A stretch of DNA of 64,000 nucleotides from an uncultured Thiodictyon sp. (GCF_903946935.1 NZ_CAJAXH010000222.1:1-64000); one strand, 5' to 3'; positions 25,941 to 34,660 are shown, counted from the first letter of the stretch. Translations and numbers: made by a program. The notes: a model not told the origin generated them from the sequence alone.

Positions 25941-27236
25941 GTGGCTCGGCTGGAATCTATGCTCGGGTCCGTCGTTCGGACGGACTCGATTGCGCCTTCG
26001 TTCAATACCGGGGATTCGCTAGTGCGTCAAATCGACCAACAGGGGCCCGGTGCGCTACGGCCGCTGCGCGTGGTGGTGGTGACGACCGGGTTTCCCCCTT
26101 TGAGCGGCATTTTTGTCGGCCAGATGGTCGCCCACCTTCCACCCAACATCCGCGTGCAGATCGTCACCCCCTGTGCTCAGGAGGATGTCCAGTGGCAGGC
26201 CGGGGATCGAGTGCTGGTGCGCTGCTTCCGTTATGGGCCGCGCCGCTGGCAGACTCTGGCCTATCAACCCGGCGGGCTGCCCGAGGCGCTCAGGCGTAGC
26301 GGGGGGCTGCCGATCGTGCTCGTTCTCTTTCTACCGGCATTTTTCGTGGCCGTGCTGCGGGCGGCTCGACAGGCGGATCTGATCCACGCCAACTGGTCGG
26401 CCCCCGGGGTGATCGCGGGGCTTGCCGGGAGCCTGACTGGGACGCCGGTGGTGACTACCCTGCGTGGAACAGATGTGAGGCTTGCCGAGGGCAGCCGCCT
26501 CTGGCGTTTCTTGCTCAAGACCTGTCTACTCCTGAATCAGCGCTTGGTCACCGTCGGCGAAGCGCTGCGTGACCAGGTGGCTGGTATCCTGCGGGTCGCA
26601 CCCGGGCGGATCGCTGTGATACCCAACGGGGTCGCTCCGGCCTTCTTCGCGGTTCCCTCGATCGCCCCGGGCCAGTGCTTGCGACTGATCTGCATCGGCG
26701 TGCTGATTCCGGGTAAGGGTGTCGCCAGTATCTTGGCCGCGTTTGCCCAACTGGAACCGGCTCTGGGGGTCGAGCTGACCCTGGTGGGAGACGGACCCGA
26801 GCGCCCCCGACTGGAGGCCCTGGGCGCCGCTCCGTCGCTGGCTGGGCGTGTGCATTTTGTCGGCACGTTGGCGCCGGCGGAGATTCCCGGTGTGCTGGCG
26901 CGCCACGATGTACTGGTGTTTGCCAGCCGCTCCGAGGGGCGGCCGAACGTGGTCGTGGAGGCGATGGCGGCCGGCCGGGCGGTGGTGGCCTCCGCCATCC
27001 CCGGGGTCTTGGAACTCGTTCGTGACGGGGAAAACGGCCTGCTATTTGAACCGGATGAGCCTGCTGCTCTGGCTGCCCAGTTACGCCGCCTGATCAACGA
27101 GCCTGGGCTCGTGGAACGATTGGGCGAGGCCGGGCGAGCCGGGGTGCAGGGATTGACCTGGGAGCGCACCGGGATGAACTACGCCAATCTCTACCGGGAG
27201 GTTTTGGCCGCGCGGCGGCGCCCATGTGCGGGCTGA
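25941..27236 (+). CDS. Glycosyltransferase family 4
   Basis: GT-B glycosyltransferase. From the conserved strand VVVVTTGFPPLSGIFVG the protein has the full two-domain form: LIHANWSAPGVIAGLAG and TTLRGTDVRLAEGSR in the acceptor half, LICIGVLIPGKGVASILAA at the start of the donor domain, and SEGRPNVVVEAMAAGRAVV at the nucleotide-sugar site. The start is uncertain: GTG 25941, ATG 25959 and GTG 26022 are all in frame, and the last best fits family length. The final 13 bases overlap the asparagine synthase gene. Confidence 0.85.
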   Translation: MARLESMLGSVVRTDSIAPSFNTGDSLVRQIDQQGPGALRPLRVVVVTTGFPPLSGIFVGQMVAHLPPNIRVQIVTPCAQEDVQWQAGDRVLVRCFRYGPRRWQTLAYQPGGLPEALRRSGGLPIVLVLFLPAFFVAVLRAARQADLIHANWSAPGVIAGLAGSLTGTPVVTTLRGTDVRLAEGSRLWRFLLKTCLLLNQRLVTVGEALRDQVAGILRVAPGRIAVIPNGVAPAFFAVPSIAPGQCLRLICIGVLIPGKGVASILAAFAQLEPALGVELTLVGDGPERPRLEALGAAPSLAGRVHFVGTLAPAEIPGVLARHDVLVFASRSEGRPNVVVEAMAAGRAVVASAIPGVLELVRDGENGLLFEPDEPAALAAQLRRLINEPGLVERLGEAGRAGVQGLTWERTGMNYANLYREVLAARRRPCAG

Positions 27237-29074
27237 TCTTCGGCTACGATCCGTCGCGTGCGCAACCGGCCCTGGTCGCGGCGGCTGGGCGGGCGCTGCG
27301 TGCCCTTGCCCACCGCGGCCCGGATGCCGAGGGGCTGGTCTGCGCCCCCGGGCTCGTGATCGGGCACCGGCGCCTGTCGATCATCGACCTTGCCGCCAGT
27401 GCCCAGCCGATGGAAGACGCGCTCCGACGCTATGTCCTGGCGTACAACGGCGAGGTCTATAACTATCGCGCACTGCGCGAGCGGCTCGCCGGCCGCTGGA
27501 CCCTGCGCACCCAGGGCGACACCGAGGTTCTGCTGGCTGGGTTGGTCCTCGAAGGTACGGCCTTTCTGGACCATGCCGAGGGGATGTGGGCCTTGAGCCT
27601 GTGGGACCGCGCGGCCCATACCCTGCTGCTGGCCCGCGACCGAATGGGCAAGAAGCCGCTGTATTATTGGACCGACCACGGGCGCTTCTGTGCGGCATCC
27701 GAGTTGCCTGCGCTCCTCGCCCTATTGCCGGTGCGCCCCCCTGAGGACCTGGATAGTACGGCCGATTATCTGCGTTATGGCTATTACCTGCCCGGCACCA
27801 CGGCCTACCAGGGGGTGCGGGAGGTGCTTCCCGGTCATTGGTTGAGCTGGTCGCCGGCTGCGGGTTGCGCGACTGGGGCATATTGGCAATTGCGGGTGGG
27901 TGGCTTCCGCGGCAACCGGGCGCAAGCGCATGAGCGTTTGCGTGAGACACTGGCCGCGGCGGTCCAGCGACGGCTGGTGGCGGATGTGGAGGTTGGGGCC
28001 TTTCTTTCCGGCGGTGTGGACTCCTCGCTGATGGTCGCATTGGCCGCCCAGGTCTCCGGCAGTCCGCCCAAGACCTTCACCATCGGCTTCACTGAGGCCG
28101 CCTTTGATGAACGCATTTATGCCCGTGAGGTCGCCCATCGGTTGGGTACCGATCATTATGAGGAGGTGCTGGGTGTTTACGAGCCGCAAGCGCTAGAGCA
28201 CCTGGTCTTGCAGCACGTTGGCCAGCCATTCGCCGATTCGTCATTGCTGCCGACGGCCTTGGTCTCCAATCTGGCCGCTCGCCATGTCAAGGTGGCCTTG
28301 TCCGGCGACGGTGGAGATGAGCTGTTTGGCGGTTATCAGCGCTATCTGGGGCCTGCGTTATTGCGCTGGTATACCCGCCTGCCGCGGCCCTTACGGGCGG
28401 GTGCCGAACGGGCGATCCGCGCCCTGCCTGAGCCGATGGCTCACCATAGTCGCAGCCTATTGAAAAAGGCACACCTGTTTGTCGATCTCGTCGGCCGTGC
28501 GGTGGCGGAGACGCCCTATGTGGCACCCTTGATCTATCGTCCGGATGAGTTGGCGGCCCTGGCCCCGGACCTGGCCGGACGCGGACACCCGCCACCCGGC
28601 ATCCCGGCCGTCTGTGATGCGGATGACGTGTGGCGGATGATGGTGTCGGACGCCATCATCTATCTGCCCCAGGATATCCTGCTCAAGGTCGACCGTGCCT
28701 CAATGGCCGCGTCGTTGGAGGCACGCGCCCCTTTTCTGGATCGGGAGGTGGTTGAACTGGCCTTCTCCCTGCCGAGGCGGTGGCATCTCGCCGGTCTCGG
28801 CGGCAAGCAAATGCTGGCGGAGTCATTTAAGCCGCTGCTCCCGCCGGCGATCTGGGCGCGGCGCAAACAGGGGTTCGCGGTGCCGGTGCATCGGTGGTTC
28901 GCGGGCGCGTTGGGAGATGCACTGGAGGCACGACTTGCCGATCCCGCACTACCGTTCGTGCCAGCGGTCGTAAGCGACCTGCTCGCTGCCCATCGCAGCG
29001 GGCGGCGCGACTATGGGCATCGCCTGTGGCAGATCTATATCTACTGCCTGTGGCGGCAGGGGCGGAGTGAGTAG
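27224..29074 (+). CDS. asnB: Asparagine synthase (glutamine-hydrolysing) of a glycan locus
   Basis: A two-domain amidotransferase of 616 residues. The N-terminal glutaminase domain begins MCGLIFGYD with the nucleophilic Cys2; it has HRGPDAEGL and RLSIIDL. The synthetase domain carries the ATP pyrophosphatase loop FLSGGVDSSLMVAL (about 262-274) and SGDGGDELFGGY. It converts aspartate-like carboxylates to amides through an acyl-AMP. AsnB homologues are frequent in O-antigen and exopolysaccharide clusters, where they may amidate uronic acids or other carboxylates, rather than make free asparagine. It is the last gene of the plus-strand operon and overlaps the preceding GT4. Confidence 0.9.
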   Translation: MCGLIFGYDPSRAQPALVAAAGRALRALAHRGPDAEGLVCAPGLVIGHRRLSIIDLAASAQPMEDALRRYVLAYNGEVYNYRALRERLAGRWTLRTQGDTEVLLAGLVLEGTAFLDHAEGMWALSLWDRAAHTLLLARDRMGKKPLYYWTDHGRFCAASELPALLALLPVRPPEDLDSTADYLRYGYYLPGTTAYQGVREVLPGHWLSWSPAAGCATGAYWQLRVGGFRGNRAQAHERLRETLAAAVQRRLVADVEVGAFLSGGVDSSLMVALAAQVSGSPPKTFTIGFTEAAFDERIYAREVAHRLGTDHYEEVLGVYEPQALEHLVLQHVGQPFADSSLLPTALVSNLAARHVKVALSGDGGDELFGGYQRYLGPALLRWYTRLPRPLRAGAERAIRALPEPMAHHSRSLLKKAHLFVDLVGRAVAETPYVAPLIYRPDELAALAPDLAGRGHPPPGIPAVCDADDVWRMMVSDAIIYLPQDILLKVDRASMAASLEARAPFLDREVVELAFSLPRRWHLAGLGGKQMLAESFKPLLPPAIWARRKQGFAVPVHRWFAGALGDALEARLADPALPFVPAVVSDLLAAHRSGRRDYGHRLWQIYIYCLWRQGRSE

Positions 29075-29106
29075 GGGGTCGGAAGCGGCGCCCTGGGGTG
29101 CCGAGT

Positions 29107-29679
29107 TCAGTTTCGTGCGACTACAAAGATCTGCTGGCGAAGCAGGAGCGGACGCACCCACCAAGGATAGTGCGGCTTGTTGCCGCGGTAGTAGCGGATG
29201 GTTTCTACCCGAAAGCCGTGGCGCTCCAGTAATTGGCGTAGCGTAAAGGCATCGTGCCACAGGACATGGGTGGCGTTGGGGCGGAATAGGACCGTAGGCC
29301 ATTTGGCATTTGGGGTGGTCAAGATCAATCTGCCCCCTGGCATCAGATGTCGGCGGATGTTGTCAAGGAATAGTCCCTGGTTACTCACATGCTCGATCAC
29401 ATCGCCAGCCGTCACCACATCGAAGGTCGCCCCCAAGTCCAGGGTCTCCATGTTGCCGTAAGTGATCCGCGGATCATTCTTGTGGCGCAATCCATCCGCT
29501 GTGACCTTGAGGATTTCGCGCGCGGTCTGCTCGGCATCTGGCAGATCGACCCCCGTCAGGCTGGCGCTATGCTCATTGAGTACGTTCCACAGGCAATAGA
29601 CCGAGGACTGCCCGAGGCTTCCGATATCCAGGACACGTTGGCCCGAGATCAGGGGTACGATTAAATCTTCTCGTTGCAT
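29107..29679 (-). CDS. Class I SAM-dependent methyltransferase
   Basis: A 190-residue methyltransferase. VLDIGSLGQSSVYCLWNVL is the SAM glycine loop, SLTGVDLPDAEQTA holds the ribose-binding acid, FDVVTAGDVIEHVSNQGLF is motif II and HLMPGGRLILTTPNA motif III. These are the motifs of UbiE/COQ5-like and glycan methyltransferases. ATG 29679 is preferred over the longer frame because motif I then falls near residue 20. It overlaps the upstream flippase-like gene by 19 bases and is the last gene of the minus-strand trio 31578-29107; it may methylate the lipid-linked product. Confidence 0.82.
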   Translation of the reverse strand: MQREDLIVPLISGQRVLDIGSLGQSSVYCLWNVLNEHSASLTGVDLPDAEQTAREILKVTADGLRHKNDPRITYGNMETLDLGATFDVVTAGDVIEHVSNQGLFLDNIRRHLMPGGRLILTTPNAKWPTVLFRPNATHVLWHDAFTLRQLLERHGFRVETIRYYRGNKPHYPWWVRPLLLRQQIFVVARN

Positions 29680-30623
29680 TGATTGCCCTTGCTGGGTTGT
29701 GGTTGATCGGTGTCTCCCGAGCGGGTGCAGGTCAGCCACCGCCAGACGCGGAAGATGAGCCAAACGCAGAGGTCGGCGACGATGGTCAAGGCCCGGAATG
29801 CGAACATTGACGTAACGAGGCCTGAGGCCAGAGTGCCGGTGAGCAGATAGCTGGATGTCACCTCAAAGACACCAATCCCCTGCGGGGCGAAGAAGGCGAG
29901 AAATCCGGCGAGCCAGGAGATCAAATAGATTCCGATGGCTCGCGCCCAATCAATCCCTGGAACCATCTGTGCGGCGAACAAGGCAAACGCACTACCGTAC
30001 AGCACCCAGACTAAGGAGAAGCTGCCCACGGAAGCAAGGTAGGTAGCGCCAGACATTGAGGTTACGTCTTTACCAAGCATTCCTGTCAGGCGCGGACCGA
30101 CGATAAGCCCCACTGCTCCGATCAGAGCGACCAACCCGAAAACTGGGGCGGTTCCATTGCCGCTCATCCAGAGCAGCACGGCGCCTCCGATCACGGCCGC
30201 CAGACAGACGGAAATGCCCATCTCCAGCAGCACTAAGCGCAGGATCGTTGCTTTTGGTAGTCCTTTGGCGGAAAAATCTAATGCCCGCGTCACTGTCTGC
30301 CAGATACCGCCGGGCAGGTATCGGGCGGGCAGGCGATTGATGTGGATCGATAACACTAGCCCCAGTCCTGGTTTGTGGTCAAGTGAGCGCAAGAGTAAAT
30401 GGCTGGAGAGGCCGATGCAGAGATGGCCTAGCGCAACCAATAAGAAGATCACCCCAACCAGTCCGGGCGCGACTTCCGAGAGGTTCGCAACGAGGCGCTC
30501 GTGGTCGCGCCAGAACAGATAGGCCAGGAAGGCCAGGGCCAGCGGGGTATAGATCATGCGTGACTGGCGCATCAGCCCCCGGAATCGCGTCCGCCATCGA
30601 GCATGCAAGGGCGTCGCCGTCAT
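29661..30623 (-). CDS. UPF0104 / lysylphosphatidylglycerol-synthase-TM family membrane protein
   Basis: 320 residues with about eight hydrophobic segments and the family landmarks INRLPARYLPGGIWQ and FLAFFAPQGIGVFEVTSSY, as in flippase-like proteins of the LPG_synthase_TM family (AglD and MprF membrane half). Members are suspected to move lipids or lipid-linked glycans. The adjacent dolichyl-phosphate-mannose-synthase-like GT2 upstream suggests joint work on a polyprenyl-phosphate sugar (inference). The start at 30623 is directly adjacent to the GT2 stop (30625-30627). Confidence 0.8.
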   Translation of the reverse strand: MTATPLHARWRTRFRGLMRQSRMIYTPLALAFLAYLFWRDHERLVANLSEVAPGLVGVIFLLVALGHLCIGLSSHLLLRSLDHKPGLGLVLSIHINRLPARYLPGGIWQTVTRALDFSAKGLPKATILRLVLLEMGISVCLAAVIGGAVLLWMSGNGTAPVFGLVALIGAVGLIVGPRLTGMLGKDVTSMSGATYLASVGSFSLVWVLYGSAFALFAAQMVPGIDWARAIGIYLISWLAGFLAFFAPQGIGVFEVTSSYLLTGTLASGLVTSMFAFRALTIVADLCVWLIFRVWRWLTCTRSGDTDQPQPSKGNQCNEKI

Positions 30624-30624
30624 G

Positions 30625-31578
30625 TCATTTCAGGTGCTTGTTCTGTTCCTGGTCGAACAGCATCGCAAACAGCAAAAATTGCAACCCCATCAGGGTCAAT
30701 AGGGTGGCAAACATCGCGCTGGTGCCGGCGATTGGACCAAAGAATAGCCGAAGACCCAACAGATAGATGCCGAATACGAAGCCTGGCGGAAAGAGGGTCA
30801 GGCCGAAGGCGTAGAAGAATACGAGTGGGTGAAAATCCTGGATGACGTACTTATGCAGCAATCGGTAAAAGAAGAGCCGAAAGATAAGCCAGGAGAGTTG
30901 GGGGATCATGCGCAGCGGGCGGATACCGGACTTCTCGCCGATGCCGTAGACTGGGCGAATGGGTACGTCGGTCACGCGCATATCGGCGATATTGAGTCGT
31001 ACCAACAAATCATTGGGCTGCCCGTAACGCTTATACATGAGGTCCCAGTTGATCGCCTCCAGGCCGTGCAGGCTGATGGCGGTATAGCCCGATTGGGAGT
31101 CGGCAATGTGCCAGTAGCCGGAGGCGATCTTGGTCAGCAGCGAGAGCATGGCATTGCCGAGATAGCGCACGCGTGGAATCATGTTCCATGCCTCACCACT
31201 AAACAGTCGGTTGCCTTTGGCGTAGTCGTAGTGGCCGGAGAGTACCGGTTCCACGATAGCCGGAAAGTCGGTTGGGTCCATTTGCCCGTCGCCGGCCATG
31301 ACCACGGTCACGTCCATGCGCTCTGCGAGTGCCGCCTTGTAACCGCTGGCAATGGCCCCACCGACCCCCTGGTTGACCGGATGTACCAGCAATTCGATAC
31401 GCGGATCGCACGGTTGGTAGGCACGGACGACGGCGGCCGTATCGTCCGGGCTGGCATCGTCGATAACATAGACCCGGTCCACCTCCGCGGGCATGGTCTG
31501 GAGTACCCGTAGGATCTGGGTCGACTCGTTGTAGCAGGGGACGACGACTGCAATACGTTGGTCATTGATCATGGTCAT
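30625..31578 (-). CDS. Family 2 glycosyltransferase, polyprenyl-phosphate glycosyltransferase type
   Basis: 317 residues: a GT-A domain (IAVVVPCYNEST, VYVIDDASPDDTAAVVRAY, the metal-site VVMAGDGQMDPTDFP) with two C-terminal membrane segments (about 225-310), the layout of DPM1/ArnC-like enzymes that link a sugar to polyprenyl phosphate. Such lipid-phosphate sugars are the donors used by GT-C enzymes, so this gene could serve the GT-C proteins of the window. ATG 31578 (MTMIND) is preferred over the open upstream frame because VVVPCYNE then falls 11 residues in. First gene of a three-gene minus-strand operon. Confidence 0.85.
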   Translation of the reverse strand: MTMINDQRIAVVVPCYNESTQILRVLQTMPAEVDRVYVIDDASPDDTAAVVRAYQPCDPRIELLVHPVNQGVGGAIASGYKAALAERMDVTVVMAGDGQMDPTDFPAIVEPVLSGHYDYAKGNRLFSGEAWNMIPRVRYLGNAMLSLLTKIASGYWHIADSQSGYTAISLHGLEAINWDLMYKRYGQPNDLLVRLNIADMRVTDVPIRPVYGIGEKSGIRPLRMIPQLSWLIFRLFFYRLLHKYVIQDFHPLVFFYAFGLTLFPPGFVFGIYLLGLRLFFGPIAGTSAMFATLLTLMGLQFLLFAMLFDQEQNKHLK

Positions 31579-31608
31579 TAGCGTTGAAACTCGGCGGTCG
31601 TTTGCGAG

Positions 31609-31656
31609 GTTGCCATCCCTGGCCTGGATTCCGGGGTCCCGGCCGGAATGACGGCC
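31609..31656. repeat. Dispersed GCCTGGATTCCGG...GGCCGGAATGA element (copy A)
   Basis: One of three copies in this window (also 35585-35670 and 62193-62275). The common core is CCTGGATTCCGG-n5-CCGGCCGGAATG, itself partly palindromic. All three lie outside intact genes; copy B sits inside the decayed GT-C gene. Probably a non-autonomous repeat of this genome. Confidence 0.7.
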
Positions 31657-31680
31657 TTCGCCCCGGCGCTCCAAACTGGA

Positions 31681-31743
31681 GGTCGAGGCTTTAGCCAGAG
31701 CCGGTCCGCTGACATGTGAGTTTAGCCGGCTAAAGCCTCGACC
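31681..31743. repeat. Inverted repeat GGTCGAGGCTTTAGCC / GGCTAAAGCCTCGACC
   Basis: Perfect 16-base arms at 31681-31696 and 31728-31743 with a 31-base loop. One further half-copy (TAAAGCCTCGACCTCCTGTC) occurs at 38768-38787. Consistent with a small dispersed hairpin element rather than a terminator of a gene here. Confidence 0.75.
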
Positions 31744-31780
31744 CCCTGTCTCCTCGGGGTCGGAACGACGATCAAGATCG

Positions 31781-31919
31781 TCAGCAGCATCCCGGTAAGC
31801 GGCGAAACTCTGTGCCGTGTTTGCGCAGTCCCAGGCGGGCTGCCTGCATGAAGGCGCTACGACTCACTTGCACCAGTCGTAAACCGGTGCCGCAGAAGAG
31901 CTCGAATTCATTCGAAGCG
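31781..31919 (-). pseudogene. PIN-domain toxin fragment
   Basis: Immediately after the decayed antitoxin, one frame reads TGLRLVQVSRSAFMQAARL, which matches the segment of VapC-like PIN toxins just before the catalytic LKTPDALH region. It then runs into unrelated residues and a stop. Neither the first Asp nor the later acidic residues are present, so the toxin is dead. Confidence 0.5.
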
Positions 31920-32167
31920 TCAATAGCGATCCTCCTGCCGCATGGTCTCGACGACCGGTCGGGTCATGGGCATCCGGGCGCGCAGTTCCCGGACGCGTCC
32001 TAAGAACTGAAGCTTATCGAAGACCTGTGTGGGCACCAGCCGGATCTCTCGGGTGCTCGTTACCTCCGCATCCAATTCATCCCCTCCTTTAGACCCGCCG
32101 CTCGCACGCACTCGATCGGCAGCCGGATGGCCAGACTTTTGCCCCACTTGGCTAACTGTAATTTTAT
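31920..32167 (-). pseudogene. Decayed AbrB/MazE-type antitoxin
   Basis: Read with one frameshift (near 32075-32085) the sequence gives KLQLAKWGKSLAIRLP, the standard N-terminus of AbrB/SpoVT-fold antitoxins, then an acidic tail ending PVVETMRQEDRY. The position of the start codon holds ATA instead of ATG and the frame shifts in the middle, so it is not expressed as a normal protein. It is followed by a PIN-toxin fragment, which together make a dead VapBC-like module between the glycan and pilin loci. Confidence 0.65.
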
Positions 32168-32260
32168 CGCAGACTCCGGTGTAGATTGATTATGTGCCAG
32201 GTAGTTGAAGCACGCAAGCGGCCAATGGGTGCGAGTAAAGCTGATGTGGTTGCGGAGGCG

Positions 32261-32380
32261 GCGTAGGTTGGATAAGCGCAGCGCATTTGCCAACGCCGCC
32301 GATGTCTTGGCTGGTGGATGCGGCGCGTTACGCCGTCCTCGACCCGCGGCGTTGTGCCGCGCGCCTTATCCACCCTACGC
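32261..32380. repeat. MITE-like hairpin element GCGTAGGTTGGATAAG...CTTATCCACCCTACGC
   Basis: Ends of about 20 bases are imperfect inverted repeats (GCGTAGGTTGGATAAGCGCA and GCGCCTTATCCACCCTACGC) framing 80 bases. Elements with these GTAGG(T/G)TGGATAAG termini are widely scattered in gammaproteobacterial genomes. No reading frame inside. Confidence 0.75.
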
Positions 32381-32510
32381 GGGCGATTTTGCTGATCACA
32401 CCACTCGTGATCGAATCGGCGGCCAACGGTATGTCCGTGCGAGGGGCGTGCTACCGATAGAGCCGCGGTGCCGTTTCATGGACCATCATTGTTCGCCTTC
32501 AAGTTACCCG

Positions 32511-32561
32511 TCGCGGCCTGGGGGCCACTCCTAAGGGGTAGGAGCGGCCCCCAGGCCGCGA
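32511..32561. repeat. REP-like palindrome downstream of the pilin-linked GT-C gene
   Basis: 22-base arms (TCGCGGCCTGGGGGCCACTC... / ...GAGCGGCCCCCAGGCCGCGA) with one mismatch and a short loop. Same family as 14315-14364 and again placed just after a minus-strand gene's stop codon. Confidence 0.8.
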
Positions 32562-32601
32562 CAAATGACATCAATCCCAGTCAATCTTGATGAAGCGCCT
32601 C

Positions 32602-34593
32602 TCAGTGTACCTGAGGCGTTTGCGGCTGGTCCTGTCGATCGGCCGATGCCTTTGTCTGGGCGGCAGCTGCCCGTTGCTTGAGAAAATCCTCCCGAAAGGC
32701 GGCCACTCTTTGATCCCGCCTCAGCCATTCATACAGGCCAGCCGGCGGGGTCTTGGCGGCGATCTCGATATAGTGAGCAGCGTCGTCCCAGAGTCCCGCG
32801 GTCATCAGGAAATAGGCCTGATCGAGTGCAATCGTGAAGGATGGGGATGCGGCATAGGCGCGGTCGAGAGCGCGGATGGTGCCATCCAGGTCGCCCTGGT
32901 GTCGGCGATAGTCTGCGAGTAGCGTTTCCAACTGCCGATGGGTTCGGCGGTTGGCGATGAATTTTGGGTTTGACAGATAGAGCTCGAAGACCCGTTGCAT
33001 GTCCTGCGGTGCGACTCGGCAACGCCCTTTTCGACTCTTTTCCATCATCCATTCGATCGTTGCGACACTGGCAAAGTCCGCTGGGGCCGTCGGTACCACG
33101 CGTTCGATCTCCTCCATGCTGGCGCCGAGTCTTGGTAGGCGTGTGTCAGCGCAGTGTTCGATGGCAAAGCGGTAGAGCGGGAGATGGGCGTTGGTGGGGT
33201 CAGCCGCGGTGGCCCGATCGAATTGGGCGCGTAGCCGCCCCCCATCCCCTTGGTTGGCCCAATAGTTGAGCGCGCCCCCCTGGGCCCGCTGGGAGGCGGG
33301 ATGCTCCGCTGACCAGAGGATGGCGATCGACGCTTCATTGCCCCAGACGCCGGCTGAACTCCAGGTGATGGTGCCAACCAGCGCGATCATGCCGATGAGG
33401 CCAGCGCCAATCAGGCGTCGATAAGCTACGGGGATCGACAGCGCGCCATAGCACAGGACGAAGATGGGGCCGAGCATGGGCAGGTAATTGCGATGTTCGA
33501 AATAGAGCTCGAGCGGCAGGACCGTCCCTTCGAGCAAGTGTCCAAGAAAGAACCAGAGGACCGCCAGTGCGAACAATGGCCAGGCGCGCCGTTGCCGGAT
33601 CGCCAGTGCCAGCAGCAGCGCAATCGTTCCCAGCGCAGCGAGCGTCTGGGGCGGGTCGAATAGTCCATGGGAGACCGTGAAGTCGTCCCGGTAGGGGGTG
33701 GACTCGCTGAGTGAGGGTAGTAAGATGACCCTCAGGTACTGCATCAGGACCCGGCCCTCGGTCATCAGCCGCTCGGACAGGGTGAATACGCGCGCATCAT
33801 AGGCGTCGGCCATGATACCGAAGACCAGCGCGAGATAGATCCCCAATAAGGCCAGGGGCAGGACTAGGAAGAGGACGGACCAGGCGCGCCACCAGGCGGG
33901 GCGCGGCGGTCGGTCTGCGCCGAGTACGGTGAGCTCCAGGACCGTGACATAGGCCAGGGTCATGAACGCCGTCTCTTTACTCAGGATGCCGAGTACGATA
34001 CAGGACCCGAAGACGGGCGCGAGCCAGAATAGGGCTATCCAGGGGCGTTGGGGTGCAATGCGCCGGCCGTGCAGATAGGCGATGAGCGCCAGCAGCGAGA
34101 AGGTGCCGCCGAGCAGGGTCATCCGCTGGATCACCATCATGACCGGCGACAGATTGATGGGGTGCAGTAGCCAGAGTGCGGTCCCTGCCAATGCCACCCA
34201 GTCCGCATGGGGCGGGGCGGGGCTGACGGGGCGGATCAGGCGGGTGAGTCCGCGCAGGAAGACGAATACCAGGACGCCATTGAATAAATGGATGAGTAGA
34301 TTGGTACGCTTGAATCCTGCGGGTGGGCTGGGCCAGCCGGTGTCGTCCAGCAGGAGCGATAGAAAAGACAGCGAACGACCGGAGCCTCCTTCGTCCGGCA
34401 GGATCAGCCGGATCACGTCCTCTTGGGTCTGAATGCCGTGACCCGAGCCGGCGAGTTTAGGCAGGTGGCCTTGGTCGTCGAAGAAGAATGGGCCGGACAA
34501 ACCAGGCGCAAAGGCAAACCAGCCGATCGCGAGCAGCAGCGCTAACGAGCACGCGACCAATAACGGCGTGCGCACTGACTTGTCCATTGCCAT
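32602..34593 (-). CDS. Large polytopic GT-C-like membrane protein beside pilA, candidate pilin glycosyltransferase
   Basis: 663 residues, third paralogue of the family at 15601-19689. Motifs: acidic loop GPFFFDDQGHLP, LHPINLSPVMMVIQRM, ILSKETAFMTLAYV and PLELYFEHRNYLPMLG; about ten membrane spans in the first 430 residues, then a soluble helical C-terminal region (about 440-650) resembling TPR helices (AYFLMTAGLWDDAAHYIEIA). It lies 122 bases after pilA on the same strand. In Pseudomonas aeruginosa group IV pilins a GT-C protein (TfpW) encoded next to pilA glycosylates the pilin from a polyprenyl-linked donor. The same role here is inference from context and topology. A terminator-like hairpin lies between pilA and this gene, so expression may be lower than pilA's. 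Confidence 0.62.
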   Translation of the reverse strand: MAMDKSVRTPLLVACSLALLLAIGWFAFAPGLSGPFFFDDQGHLPKLAGSGHGIQTQEDVIRLILPDEGGSGRSLSFLSLLLDDTGWPSPPAGFKRTNLLIHLFNGVLVFVFLRGLTRLIRPVSPAPPHADWVALAGTALWLLHPINLSPVMMVIQRMTLLGGTFSLLALIAYLHGRRIAPQRPWIALFWLAPVFGSCIVLGILSKETAFMTLAYVTVLELTVLGADRPPRPAWWRAWSVLFLVLPLALLGIYLALVFGIMADAYDARVFTLSERLMTEGRVLMQYLRVILLPSLSESTPYRDDFTVSHGLFDPPQTLAALGTIALLLALAIRQRRAWPLFALAVLWFFLGHLLEGTVLPLELYFEHRNYLPMLGPIFVLCYGALSIPVAYRRLIGAGLIGMIALVGTITWSSAGVWGNEASIAILWSAEHPASQRAQGGALNYWANQGDGGRLRAQFDRATAADPTNAHLPLYRFAIEHCADTRLPRLGASMEEIERVVPTAPADFASVATIEWMMEKSRKGRCRVAPQDMQRVFELYLSNPKFIANRRTHRQLETLLADYRRHQGDLDGTIRALDRAYAASPSFTIALDQAYFLMTAGLWDDAAHYIEIAAKTPPAGLYEWLRRDQRVAAFREDFLKQRAAAAQTKASADRQDQPQTPQVH

Positions 34594-34660
34594 CGGGTTC
34601 CCCTGTCTGGGTCCGGCCGCGGTCGCAGCGGACGACGGCGATTGAGTCTCGAAAACGAAA

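Larger units (their letters stand above)
32168..32601. other. Intergenic region rich in dispersed repeats
   Basis: No coding similarity. It holds the 120-base hairpin element at 32261-32380 and the REP-like palindrome at 32511-32561, the latter 41 bases beyond the end of the GT-C gene. Confidence 0.6.
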
